Origin: Streptomyces sp. MBT53
GTDB taxonomy: Bacteria > Actinomycetota > Actinomycetes > Streptomycetales > Streptomycetaceae
NCBI RefSeq assembly: GCF_016654115.1
Contig: NZ_JAEQAZ010000135.1
Coordinates: 1 to 33,645 of the forward strand
Reading direction: 5' to 3'
DNA: 33,645 nt
Shown in pieces: positions 22,752-30,619 of this stretch; positions within the stretch are counted from its first letter, which is position 1; every line of letters begins with the position of its first letter. The position numbers and the translations under genes are program-made. Below the pieces are notes generated by a model that was not told the DNA's origin, made no database searches, and saw only the letters and a list, made by a program, of their open reading frames with translations.

Positions 22752-23671
22752 CAGGCGGCCCTCCCCGCGTCGCTGCTCTGGTACTCCACCGCGTCCTCGG
22801 TGAGTTGCATGAACGCCTCCTCCAACGACACCGACTCGGTGACCAGTTCGTACAACGGCACCCGGTGCTCGGCCGCCACCTCACCGATCCGTCGCGTGTC
22901 CAGACCGGACACCACCAGCCGCTCGGCACCCGTCGAGGTCACCGTGACCCCCGGCGCCGCCAGCAGCGAACGCAGCCGCGTGGGCTCGCGGGTGGCGACC
23001 CGCACCCCCTTGTCCTCCGACTGGTCGACCAGCGCGTCGACGGTCGTCTCCGCCAGCAGCTTCCCCCGCCCCACGACCACCAGCCGGTCCGCGGTCTGCG
23101 CCATCTCACTCATCAGATGCGAGGACAGCATCACCGTGCGCCCCTCCGCGGCCAGCCCGCGCAGCAACTCCCGCACCCAGCGCACCCCTTCGGGATCGAG
23201 CCCGTTCACCGGCTCGTCCAGCATCACCACCGCCGGATCACCCAGCAGCGCGGCGGCGATACCCAGGCGCTGCCCCATCCCCAGCGAGAACGCCCCCACC
23301 CGCTTGTGCGCCACCGCGTGCAGACCGGCGAGGTCGATGACCTCCTCCACCCGCCGACGCGGAATGCCATGCGTGTACGCCAACGCCATCAGGTGGTTGA
23401 ACGCGGAACGCCCCGGATGCACGGCCTTCGCCTCCAGCAGCACCCCCAACTCCTGCAAGGGCGCCCGGTGTTGGGCGTAGGGCTTGCCGTTGACCAGGGC
23501 CGTGCCGCTGGTCGGCGCGTCCAGGCCCACGATCATCCGCATCGTGGTGGACTTGCCCGCCCCGTTCGGTCCCAGGAACCCGGTCACCAGACCCGGCGGC
23601 GCGGTGAAACTCAGGCCGTCCACCGCTGTCTTGTCGCCGTAGCGCTTGGTCAGTTCGTGAACTTCGATCAC
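22751..23671 (-). CDS. ABC transporter ATP-binding protein (DrrA-like)
   Basis: 306 residues from the GTG at 23671, which has GGGGAG seven bases upstream and begins exactly at the family's usual start (IEVHELTKRYG); an ATG at 23704 in frame lacks a ribosome site. Walker A is GPNGAGKST, the Q-loop follows, the signature is FSLGMGQRLG, Walker B VVMLDEP, and the switch His is in LSSHLMSE. The C-terminal 80 residues are the extra domain found in exporters of the DrrA type. It powers the permease encoded next. The promoter lies in 23726-23799. Confidence 0.93.
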   Translation of the reverse strand: MIEVHELTKRYGDKTAVDGLSFTAPPGLVTGFLGPNGAGKSTTMRMIVGLDAPTSGTALVNGKPYAQHRAPLQELGVLLEAKAVHPGRSAFNHLMALAYTHGIPRRRVEEVIDLAGLHAVAHKRVGAFSLGMGQRLGIAAALLGDPAVVMLDEPVNGLDPEGVRWVRELLRGLAAEGRTVMLSSHLMSEMAQTADRLVVVGRGKLLAETTVDALVDQSEDKGVRVATREPTRLRSLLAAPGVTVTSTGAERLVVSGLDTRRIGEVAAEHRVPLYELVTESVSLEEAFMQLTEDAVEYQSSDAGRAA

Positions 23672-23725
23672 GGTGGTGCTCCCCGCTTCCGTCGGGCCCG
23701 GCATCCGGCCGGGTCACTGCTTCCG

Positions 23726-23731
23726 AGGCTA
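23726..23731 (-). promoter_or_regulatory. -10 element (TAGCCT) of the ABC/two-component operon
   Basis: TAGCCT on the minus strand, identical to the propeller gene's -10, with CCACGG (23751-23756) and ATTGT (23768-23772) at the same distances upstream. Confidence 0.65.
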
Positions 23732-23785
23732 GGAGCGGCCACGACGCGACCCGTGGACCCGGAGGCCACAATGACCACCGGCCAC

Positions 23786-23799
23786 TGGTACCGCAGTAC
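23786..23799 (-). promoter_or_regulatory. Operator motif upstream of the ABC/two-component operon
   Basis: Read on the minus strand it is GTACTGCGGTACCA, identical to 14 bases of the palindrome at 18142-18157 and also 54 bases from its -10. The outer arm is less perfect here (TGTAC in place of GGTAC). Confidence 0.75.
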
Positions 23800-23820
23800 A
23801 CCGGCGAGATCGTCCCGGGC

Positions 23821-24813
23821 TCAGCCGTGCAGCGCGCGGTATGCCGTGATCGCCCCTGGGTGCAGGGGGACGGCACCGGTGCCGATGAGGCTGCGGACGT
23901 CGAGGAACTGGGTGCCGACGGCGTTGTGGGGAACGAGGTCGGTCGCGCGCAGGACCAGCAGGCGGGTGAGCGCCTCGGCCACACCGCGGGGCAGTTCGGG
24001 GCGGCACACCAGCAGGTTGGACACCCCGATGGTGGCGACTCCGCCCGCCGCCCGGTACGCGCCCTGCGGCAGGGAGACCTCTTCCAGGCCCGAGGCCGCC
24101 TGGCCGCCTTGTCCGCCGAGTCGGGGCAGCAGGCCGGCCAGCGGCAGGAACCGCAGACCGAACCGGTCGTCGAGTTCGGACAGAACCGGCAGCGGTACAC
24201 CGCCCGCCACGAGCAACGCGTCGACCGAGCGCGCCCGCAGGGCGTCGGCCGCGTCGGCCAGCGGGAGATGGCGTACGGCGACCTCGGTGCCCGGCGACAG
24301 ACCCGCGGCGTGCAGGATCTGTTCGCCCAGTACGGCCGCGCCCGATCCGGCCGCGCCGAGCGACACGGTGTGTCCGGCCAGGTCGGACACCGTACGCACG
24401 CTCGAATCGGCGCGGACGACGAACTGGAGGTAGGTCTCGTACAGCCTGCCGATCGCGCGCAGGGGCACGGGGTGCGGGAAGAGGGTGGTGCCCTGGGCCG
24501 CCCGCGCGGTGTCGGTGAGGACGAGCGCGAGGTCGGCGCGGTGGTCGCGGAGCAGTTCGATGTTGGTGAGGCTGCCCGGGGTGGTGCGGACGCGGCAGCT
24601 CAGGCGCGGGTATGCCGCCGTGAGTTCGGCGGCGAGGAGGCGGCCGAAAGCCTCGTAGAAGGCAGTGGGTTCTCCGGTCGCGAAGCGCAGGACACCGCTG
24701 AGTCCGGGCCGCTGCCCGGAGGTGTCGCCCGTGAGCGCGCCCCCGAGGACGGCGGCGGTCGTGGCGCCGAGAGCGGCGTGGAGAAGGGTGCGGCGGTCGA
24801 CGGGGCGGGTCAT
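23821..24813 (-). CDS. TAXI-family TRAP-type solute receptor (exported)
   Basis: 330 residues. The N-terminus VDRRTLLHAALGATTAAVLGG looks like a Tat signal (paired Arg, weakly hydrophobic run), with no lipobox Cys. The body has the TAXI receptor pattern: LRFATGEPTAFYEAFGRLLAAEL, then LTNIELLRDHRADLALVLTDTA, FVVRADSSVRTVSDLAGHTVSLGAAGSGAAVLGEQIL and DALRARSVDALLVAGG. Such receptors bind small acids and hand them to a TRAP permease, but no TRAP membrane gene is here. The start overlaps the kinase stop by four bases (ATGA), so the receptor is made with the sensor and may serve as its ligand-binding partner, as solute receptors do in some tricarboxylate-sensing systems. The divergent genes suggest an aromatic-derived di- or tricarboxylate ligand. 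Confidence 0.88.
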   Translation of the reverse strand: MTRPVDRRTLLHAALGATTAAVLGGALTGDTSGQRPGLSGVLRFATGEPTAFYEAFGRLLAAELTAAYPRLSCRVRTTPGSLTNIELLRDHRADLALVLTDTARAAQGTTLFPHPVPLRAIGRLYETYLQFVVRADSSVRTVSDLAGHTVSLGAAGSGAAVLGEQILHAAGLSPGTEVAVRHLPLADAADALRARSVDALLVAGGVPLPVLSELDDRFGLRFLPLAGLLPRLGGQGGQAASGLEEVSLPQGAYRAAGGVATIGVSNLLVCRPELPRGVAEALTRLLVLRATDLVPHNAVGTQFLDVRSLIGTGAVPLHPGAITAYRALHG

Positions 24814-26231
24814 CGTGCACCGCCGTCGCTGCGGTCGGTCACGGCGCGCGGCAGAAGGGCCGTGGCCCGCAGTCCTCTCGGTCGCGCGGGCCCCAGTTCC
24901 AGTCGGCCTCCGCGGCCCGCCAGTAGCTGTTCGACGATGGCCAGCCCCAGGCCCGTACCGGCTGTCCCGTCCTGTCGCTGTCTGCCGGAGCGCCAGAATC
25001 TCGTGGTGGCCTGGGTGAGTTCCTCCGGGGTCAGGCCGGGTCCGTCGTCCGTCACGGTGAGGGTGGCGTGCGGTCCTTCGGCGGCGCAGCGCAGGGAGAT
25101 CTCGGCGTCGGGGCCCGCGTACTTGATGGCGTTGTCCAGGAGGATGTCGGTGATCTGGGCGAGTTCGTGGTCCGTGCAGGCGGCCGTGACCGGGGTCGCG
25201 TCGGTGTGGAGTGTGAGGCGGGTGCCGGCGCGGTGGGCGACCGGCTCCCACAGTCGGTACTGGGCGGTCGCGACCGCCGTGGCGTCGCAGTGGGCGTCGG
25301 AGCCGTCGGTCACGGCGAGTTCCCCGGCGCGGTGTTCCGCGGTGGCGAGGGTCAGCATGTCGTCGAGCAGGGTCTCCAGGCGGTCGAGTTCGGTGGTCAC
25401 GCCCGTGTACGTGCGGTCGGCGGACGCGGGCAGGTGGCGGTGCAGGGCGTCGACGCGCAGCCGTAGCGCGGCCATCGGGTTGCGCATCTGGTGGGAGGTG
25501 TCGGCGACGAGCCGGCGCTGCTGTTCCAGGGCCGCCGTGACCGTACGCGCCATGCGGTTGAAGCCGGTCGCGAGCTGGCGCAGTTCCGGTGGGCCACCGG
25601 CCCGGGTCTGTTCGGGCGGGAGCCCTGCGGCGAGTTGTCCGACCGCGCGGTCCAGGCGGCGCAGCGGGCTGACCACCCACCGCGTCGCGGCCCGCGCGAG
25701 GACCGTGCAGGCGACGGCGACCAGGGCGGTTCCCGCGATGACGGCGGCCCAGCGCCGGGTGATGTCCTCCGCCGCCGTGTCGACCGAGGCCCGGAGCACG
25801 ACGGCGCCGGAGACCCGGGTCCCGGTGCCCGCGGGCTCGGCGAACATCCGGGACCCCTTCGACCAGGGACGCAGTGCGCCGGTGGGGTGTGCGGTCTGGT
25901 TGCGCAGCGCCGCGTCGAGCAACCGGCCTACGGCGGGGTCGGCGGCCCGCATCCCGCCGGTCTGCACGATCGGTCGCCGGCGGGTGTCGGTGACGACGAG
26001 CGGTTCGCCGTACAGCTGGGTGTAGCGGCGGGCCTCGGCGGTGACGGCCGAGGTGTCGCCGGTCTGTGCGGCCTGGTCCATGAGGGAGGCGAAGCGGTCG
26101 AGGTCCGCGCTGCGGGCGAGGACGAGTTGCTGGGTGCGGTCGGAGGCGGTGAACAGCAGCAGCGGTACGGCGAACGCGGCCACCGCGATGACGACGAACA
26201 GCAGCAGCGCGGCCTGGACCCGGGTGCGCAC
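24810..26231 (-). CDS. EnvZ/TctE-type sensor histidine kinase
   Basis: 473 residues from the GTG at 26231 with GAGGAG upstream; the frame continues to 26378 inside the regulator gene without a site. The order is membrane span 1 (AALLLFVVIAVAAFAVPLLLF), an external sensor part of about 130 residues, span 2 (AAVIAGTALVAVACTVL), a HAMP linker (RWVVSPLRRLDRAVGQLAAG), HisKA with His247 (ADTSHQMRNPMAAL) and HATPase (DILLDNAIKYA, VTDDGPGL, GTGLGLAIVEQLL). It phosphorylates the regulator encoded 11 bases upstream. The small external domain fits detection of a ligand delivered by the co-translated TAXI receptor. That link is inferred from gene order. Confidence 0.94.
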   Translation of the reverse strand: MRTRVQAALLLFVVIAVAAFAVPLLLFTASDRTQQLVLARSADLDRFASLMDQAAQTGDTSAVTAEARRYTQLYGEPLVVTDTRRRPIVQTGGMRAADPAVGRLLDAALRNQTAHPTGALRPWSKGSRMFAEPAGTGTRVSGAVVLRASVDTAAEDITRRWAAVIAGTALVAVACTVLARAATRWVVSPLRRLDRAVGQLAAGLPPEQTRAGGPPELRQLATGFNRMARTVTAALEQQRRLVADTSHQMRNPMAALRLRVDALHRHLPASADRTYTGVTTELDRLETLLDDMLTLATAEHRAGELAVTDGSDAHCDATAVATAQYRLWEPVAHRAGTRLTLHTDATPVTAACTDHELAQITDILLDNAIKYAGPDAEISLRCAAEGPHATLTVTDDGPGLTPEELTQATTRFWRSGRQRQDGTAGTGLGLAIVEQLLAGRGGRLELGPARPRGLRATALLPRAVTDRSDGGAR

Positions 26232-26242
26232 GCGTCGGCTCC

Positions 26243-26911
26243 TCAGTTCCCGGGGTCCCCGAAGCGGTAGCCGAAGCCCCGGATCGTGGTGACCAGCTCG
26301 GGGCGGGCGAGTTTGGCGCGCAGTTGGGTGAGGTGGACGTCGAGCGACCGGGACACGGAGTGGTAGGCGTCGCCCCACACCTCGTCCAGGAGCTGTTCAC
26401 GGCTGACCGCGGTACCCACCCGTCCGGCCAGCACGGCGAGGATGTCGAACTCCTTGGTGGTCAGCTCGACGTCGGTCCCGGCGACCCGGACCCGGCGGGC
26501 GTCGAGATCCACCTCGACGTCACCGGCCCGGACCGTCCGTACCGTGGAGCCGTTCCGCGCCGCGGTCCGCCGGGTGACGGCGTCGATCCGCGCGAGCAGT
26601 TCGGCGAGGCGTACCGGCTTGACGAGGTAGTCGTCGGCTCCGAGCCGCAGTCCGCGTACGACCGAGCGCTCGTCACCGCGGGCGGTGAGCACCACGACGG
26701 ACATGTCACTGACCGCGCGCAGGGCGCGCAGCACGTCCAGGCCGTCGGTGTCGGGCAGGCCAAGGTCGAGAAGGAGCAGGTCGGAGCTGCGGTGGTAGGT
26801 CAGGACGTCCCGGCCGTACCGGACGCGTCTGGTGACATGGCCATGGTCGTAGAGGACCTCCACGAGCGCCGCGGCGACCCCGTCGTCGTCCTCGGCCAGC
26901 AGTATCTGCAC
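26243..26911 (-). CDS. OmpR/TctD-type response regulator
   Basis: 222 residues from the GTG at 26911, eight bases after AAAGGAGG; an in-frame GTG at 26920 overlaps that ribosome site and is not used. The receiver has EDDD (7-10), Asp49 (LLLLDLGLPD) and Lys in YLVKPVRL. The winged helix follows (LTTKEFDILAVL, SRSLDVHLTQLRAKL, TTIRGFGYRFG). It is the first gene of the minus-strand set regulator-kinase-TAXI receptor and faces the ligJ-ligI-MFS set, which it probably activates. A pair of direct repeats in the gap is a candidate binding site. Confidence 0.95.
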   Translation of the reverse strand: MQILLAEDDDGVAAALVEVLYDHGHVTRRVRYGRDVLTYHRSSDLLLLDLGLPDTDGLDVLRALRAVSDMSVVVLTARGDERSVVRGLRLGADDYLVKPVRLAELLARIDAVTRRTAARNGSTVRTVRAGDVEVDLDARRVRVAGTDVELTTKEFDILAVLAGRVGTAVSREQLLDEVWGDAYHSVSRSLDVHLTQLRAKLARPELVTTIRGFGYRFGDPGN

Positions 26912-26990
26912 CCCGCCCACCTCCTTTCGGCCACTCCGACGATCCCGTCCAGCCGAATGTAGACCACACCGACCGGGTGCTCGCCGGAGT

Positions 26991-27009
26991 GTTAAGGGGA
27001 GGTTAGTTC
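26991..27009. promoter_or_regulatory. Direct repeats in the divergent regulator/ligJ gap
   Basis: GTTAAGGGGA is followed at an 11-base step by GTTAGTTCT, the one-turn phasing typical of OmpR-family sites. It is A+T-rich against its surroundings and lies about 80 bases from both starts. Confidence 0.4.
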
Positions 27010-27087
27010 TGCGTTCGGCCCTCTCGTCCGCCGGTGCGGGGCGGGGCCAGGCTGCACGGCACCCAGCAGCTCGAGAAGGACGCCGTC

Positions 27088-28113
27088 ATGATCATCGACT
27101 GTCACGGTCACTACACGACCGCTCCGCCGGCCCTGGAGGCGTGGCGCAAGCGGCAGATCGCCTCCCTCACCGATCCGTCGGCCGCTCCCGCCCGCGCGGA
27201 CCTGCGCATCGGCGACGACGAACTGCGCGAGAGCATCGAGCCGAACCAGTTGCGGCTGATGGACGAGCGCGGCATCGACGTGACGGTCTTCTCGCCGCGC
27301 GCGTCGTTCATGGCGCACCACGTCGGAGGGTTCGAGACCTCCGCCGCCTGGGCGGCGATCTGCAACGAACTCTGCTACCGCGTCGGCCAGTTGTATCCGG
27401 AGCGCTTCGTGCCCGCCGCGATGCTGCCGCAGTCGCCGGGCGTCGATCCGGCCACCTGCGTCCCCGAACTCACACGCTGCGTGGAGGAGTTGGGCGCCGT
27501 CGCGGTCAACCTCAACCCCGATCCCTCGGGCGGCCACTGGACCGCCCCGCCGCTCACCGACCGCTCGTGGTACCCGCTCTACGAGAAGATGGTGGAGTAC
27601 GACATCCCGGCGATGATCCACGTCAGTACGAGCGTCAACCCGGCCTTCCACACCACCGGCGCGCACTACCTCAACGCCGACACCACGGCGTTCATGCAGT
27701 TGGTCCAGGGCGACCTGTTCGCGGACTTCCCGACCCTGCGCCTGGTGATCCCGCACGGCGGCGGGGCGGTGCCGTACCACTGGGGCCGTTTCCGTGGGCT
27801 CGCGATGGCGCTCGGGAAGCCTCCGCTGGAGGAACACGTCCTGGGCAACGTCTACTTCGACACCTGCGTGTACCACCAGCCCGGCTCCGACCTCCTCTAC
27901 GACGTCATCCCGGCCCGCAACATCCTCTTCGCCTCGGAGATGATCGGCGCGGTGCGGGACGTGGACCCGTGCACCGGCCACCACTTCGACGACACCCGCC
28001 GCTACGCGGAGGCGGCGAAGCTGCCCGCGGACGACCTGTCGGCAGTCCAGGAACACAACGCCCGCGCCGTGTACCCCCGCCTCGACGCGCTGCTCAAGCG
28101 CCAGGGGCGGTGA
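27088..28113 (+). CDS. ligJ: 4-oxalomesaconate hydratase (LigJ-type amidohydrolase)
   Basis: 341 residues from the ATG with AAGGA nine bases upstream. The whole protein follows the LigJ pattern: MIIDCHGHYTTAPP with His6/His8, SPRASFMAHH, LNPDPSGGHW, AMIHVST with His178, VIPHGGGAVPYHWGRF with His223 and FASEMIGAVR with Glu284 in place of the usual amidohydrolase Asp. LigJ hydrates 4-oxalomesaconate to 4-carboxy-4-hydroxy-2-oxoadipate in the protocatechuate 4,5-cleavage and gallate routes, in the cytoplasm. The next gene makes its substrate. The tautomerase and the aldolase that normally flank these steps are not in the window. Confidence 0.88.
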   Translation: MIIDCHGHYTTAPPALEAWRKRQIASLTDPSAAPARADLRIGDDELRESIEPNQLRLMDERGIDVTVFSPRASFMAHHVGGFETSAAWAAICNELCYRVGQLYPERFVPAAMLPQSPGVDPATCVPELTRCVEELGAVAVNLNPDPSGGHWTAPPLTDRSWYPLYEKMVEYDIPAMIHVSTSVNPAFHTTGAHYLNADTTAFMQLVQGDLFADFPTLRLVIPHGGGAVPYHWGRFRGLAMALGKPPLEEHVLGNVYFDTCVYHQPGSDLLYDVIPARNILFASEMIGAVRDVDPCTGHHFDDTRRYAEAAKLPADDLSAVQEHNARAVYPRLDALLKRQGR

Positions 28114-28118
28114 CGTAC

Positions 28119-29039
28119 ATGAGCACGCTCGCCCCCAAGTCCCCCAACTGGCTGGACTGGTACGAGAATCCGTCCGCCCCTGCCTTCCGACTGCCGCCGG
28201 GATCGGTCGACACCCACTGCCATGTCTTCGGCCCGCAGGCCGAGTTCCCCTTCGCACCGGAACGCAAGTACACGCCCTGCGACGGCGGCAAGGACCAACT
28301 GTTCGCGCTCCGCGACCACTTGGGCATCGCCCGCAACGTCATCGTGCAGGCCACCTGCCACGGCGCGGACAACAGCGCCATGGTCGACGCCGTCCGGGCG
28401 TCGGGCGGCCGGGCACGCGGCATCGCGACCGTACGACCCGACATCGACGAGGGCGAGTTGCTCGCGCTCGACGCGGCGGGCGTGCGCGGGGTGCGCTTCA
28501 ACTTCGTACGGCGTCTGGTCGACGCCTCGCCCGAGGACGACCTCCAGACGATCGCCAAGAAGGTCGCCCCACTGGGCTGGCACGTCGTCCTCTACTTCGA
28601 GAGCGCCGACCTGCCCCAACTGGAGGGATTCTTCGGGTCGTTGCCCGTACCGCTCGTGGTGGACCACATGGGCCGTCCGGATGTGACCCGGCCGGTGGAC
28701 GGGCCGGAGTTCACCCGCTTTCTGCGCTTCGTCGAGGACAACGACGTGTGGGTGAAGGTGACCTGCCCCGAGCGCCTCAGCGTGACGGGACCGGCCGCCC
28801 TCGACGGCGAACGTCACGCGTACACCGACGTCGTCCCCTTCGCCCGCCGCGTCGTGGCGGAGTTCCCCGACCGGGTGCTGTGGGGCACCGACTGGCCGCA
28901 CCCCAACCTCACCGACCACATGCCGGACGACGGTCTCCTCGTCGACCACGTCCCGCAGGTGGCGGTCACCGACGAACAGCGCCACAAGCTCCTCGTCGCC
29001 AACCCGATGCGCCTGTACTGGCCCGGCGAGGACAGCTGA
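28119..29039 (+). CDS. ligI: 2-pyrone-4,6-dicarboxylate hydrolase (LigI-type lactonase)
   Basis: 306 residues from the ATG at 28119; a GTG at 28110 overlapping the ligJ stop is an alternative start. Amidohydrolase features are VDTHCHVFGP (His33, His35), LVVDHMGRP (His183) and LWGTDWPHPN (Asp258). The pattern matches LigI, a member of the superfamily that opens the PDC lactone without a metal and yields 4-oxalomesaconate. It feeds directly into the LigJ step encoded just upstream, and the two genes are coupled. The substrate could in principle be a close relative of PDC. Confidence 0.88.
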   Translation: MSTLAPKSPNWLDWYENPSAPAFRLPPGSVDTHCHVFGPQAEFPFAPERKYTPCDGGKDQLFALRDHLGIARNVIVQATCHGADNSAMVDAVRASGGRARGIATVRPDIDEGELLALDAAGVRGVRFNFVRRLVDASPEDDLQTIAKKVAPLGWHVVLYFESADLPQLEGFFGSLPVPLVVDHMGRPDVTRPVDGPEFTRFLRFVEDNDVWVKVTCPERLSVTGPAALDGERHAYTDVVPFARRVVAEFPDRVLWGTDWPHPNLTDHMPDDGLLVDHVPQVAVTDEQRHKLLVANPMRLYWPGEDS

Positions 29040-29098
29040 CTCCCCGAACTCCCCTTCCAACTCCCTTTCCTGCTCCCCGACTTCGACAAGGGCCGCTC

Positions 29099-30457
29099 AT
29101 GCAACACGCCAACGCGCTGAACCGGCTGGACCGGCTTCCCCTCTCCCGCTTCCACAAGGTCACCCTGCTCGCCGTCGCCTTCGCGTACTTCTTCGAGTTC
29201 GCGGACATCAACAGCTTCGCCACCACAGCGCCGAAACTGATCAAACTCTGGGGCGTGACGGTCGATCAGATCGCCTACGTCACCTCGCTGTCGTTCGTCG
29301 GCATGTTCGTCGGCGCGATCGTCGCCGGTTCCATCGCCGACCGGTGGGGCCGCAAACGGGCCCTGCTGTGGACGACTCTCTTCTTCGGCCTCTCCTCGTT
29401 CGCCGCGGTGTTCTCCTGGGACCTGGTCTCCCTGGGCGTCTTCCGCGTCCTGACCTCGGCGGGCCTCTCGGCGATGACCGTCGTGGGAGTCGTCTACGTC
29501 AACGAGATGTACCCGTCGGCCACCCGTGGCAAGTATCAGGCGTACGCCATCGCCATCGGCATCTGCGGCACCCCCGTCACCAACCTCATCGCCAGCGCGG
29601 TCGTCCCGCTCACCGACTGGTCGTGGCGGCTCGTCTACCTCTGGGGCTCCCTGGGCATCCTGCTCGTCCTGTTCACCCGGCACCTCAAGGAGTCACCGCG
29701 CTGGCTCGAAAGCAGGGGCGACCACACCGCGGCGGACGCGGTCCTGCGGGAGATAGAGGCACGCGTCGCCGCGGAGAAGGGCCCGCTCCCCGAAGCCGCG
29801 CCCCCGGTGGACGAAAAGCCCTCGGCGAAGGCACCGCTGCGGCTGCTCCTCCAGCGCAGGTACCTGCTCCCGACGCTCCTGCTCACCGCGCTGTGGATGA
29901 CCCAGACCATCGGCTTCTTCGGCTACTCCAGCTGGGCACCCACCCTGCTGGCCAAGGAGGGCTTCAGCGTCGAGAAGTCCGTCTTCTACGTGGCCCTGAC
30001 CACCGTCGGCGCACCCCTCGGCTGCTACCTGGCCTCCCTGGTCACCGACCGGTTCGAACGCAAGTGGTGCCTGGTCGCCTTCGGCACGGTGATCGCGGTC
30101 TGCGGCCTGCTGTACGGGCTGACCTTCAATCCGGTCCTCATCGTCGTGTTCGGCTTCCTGGTGAACCTCTTCGAACGCGGCTACACCGCCCTCGCCTACG
30201 CCTACTCCCCCGAACTCTTCGACACCCGCAGCCGCTCGCTCGGCACGAGCGTCTCCTACGGCCTGGGCCGCCTGTCCAACGCCGCCGGCCCCCTGATCGT
30301 CGCCGCGCTCTACAACGGCCACGGCTACCAGAGCGTCTTCTACTTCATCGCCGGCACCTGGCTCCTCGGCGCGATGATCCTGGCCGCCTTCGGCACCCGC
30401 ACACGCTCGGCACGCCTCGCGGAGGCGGAACGGCAACGGGTGAGCGTCCCCGCCTGA
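29099..30457 (+). CDS. MFS transporter, probable carboxylate/aromatic acid importer
   Basis: 452 residues with twelve hydrophobic segments. The first loop motif is GSIADRWGRKRALLW (about 80-94), the second-half copy VTDRFERKWCL, and LKESPRWLESRG follows span 6, as in the sugar and aromatic-acid porter branches. AAGGG precedes the ATG. The 59-base gap to ligI and the shared direction place it in the same operon, so it most likely imports PDC or its precursor by proton symport. The direction of transport is inferred from context. Confidence 0.88.
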   Translation: MQHANALNRLDRLPLSRFHKVTLLAVAFAYFFEFADINSFATTAPKLIKLWGVTVDQIAYVTSLSFVGMFVGAIVAGSIADRWGRKRALLWTTLFFGLSSFAAVFSWDLVSLGVFRVLTSAGLSAMTVVGVVYVNEMYPSATRGKYQAYAIAIGICGTPVTNLIASAVVPLTDWSWRLVYLWGSLGILLVLFTRHLKESPRWLESRGDHTAADAVLREIEARVAAEKGPLPEAAPPVDEKPSAKAPLRLLLQRRYLLPTLLLTALWMTQTIGFFGYSSWAPTLLAKEGFSVEKSVFYVALTTVGAPLGCYLASLVTDRFERKWCLVAFGTVIAVCGLLYGLTFNPVLIVVFGFLVNLFERGYTALAYAYSPELFDTRSRSLGTSVSYGLGRLSNAAGPLIVAALYNGHGYQSVFYFIAGTWLLGAMILAAFGTRTRSARLAEAERQRVSVPA

Positions 30458-30479
30458 CCAGGGACCGACACAACCGACA

Positions 30480-30569
30480 GCCATCGGACGCGCGGTACGG
30501 CTCGCCCGCCGGGTCGAGGCCGGGCAGGTCGCCGTCAACACCGTCGGCGACGGCGGCCCGACGGGGTCC
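30480..30569 (+). pseudogene. Fragment of an aldehyde dehydrogenase gene
   Basis: One frame reads AIGRAVRLARRVEAGQVAVN, then TVGDGGPTG. This resembles the stretch just before the C-terminus of aldehyde dehydrogenases (RA..VARRL.AG.V.VN, then the PFGG loop). No start, catalytic Cys region or PFGG follows, and the frame then runs into unrelated sequence. It is a short remnant, possibly of a former fourth gene of the PDC operon. The call rests on pattern memory only. Confidence 0.42.
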
Positions 30570-30619
30570 CAGATGAAGGTGGTCGTCATCGACCGAGCAG
30601 GGCGGGTCTCCCCTTCGGT

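Noticed and set aside
23827..26025. 732-residue plus-strand open frame
   Set aside because: Runs antisense through the TAXI receptor and kinase genes, both of which have clear domains.
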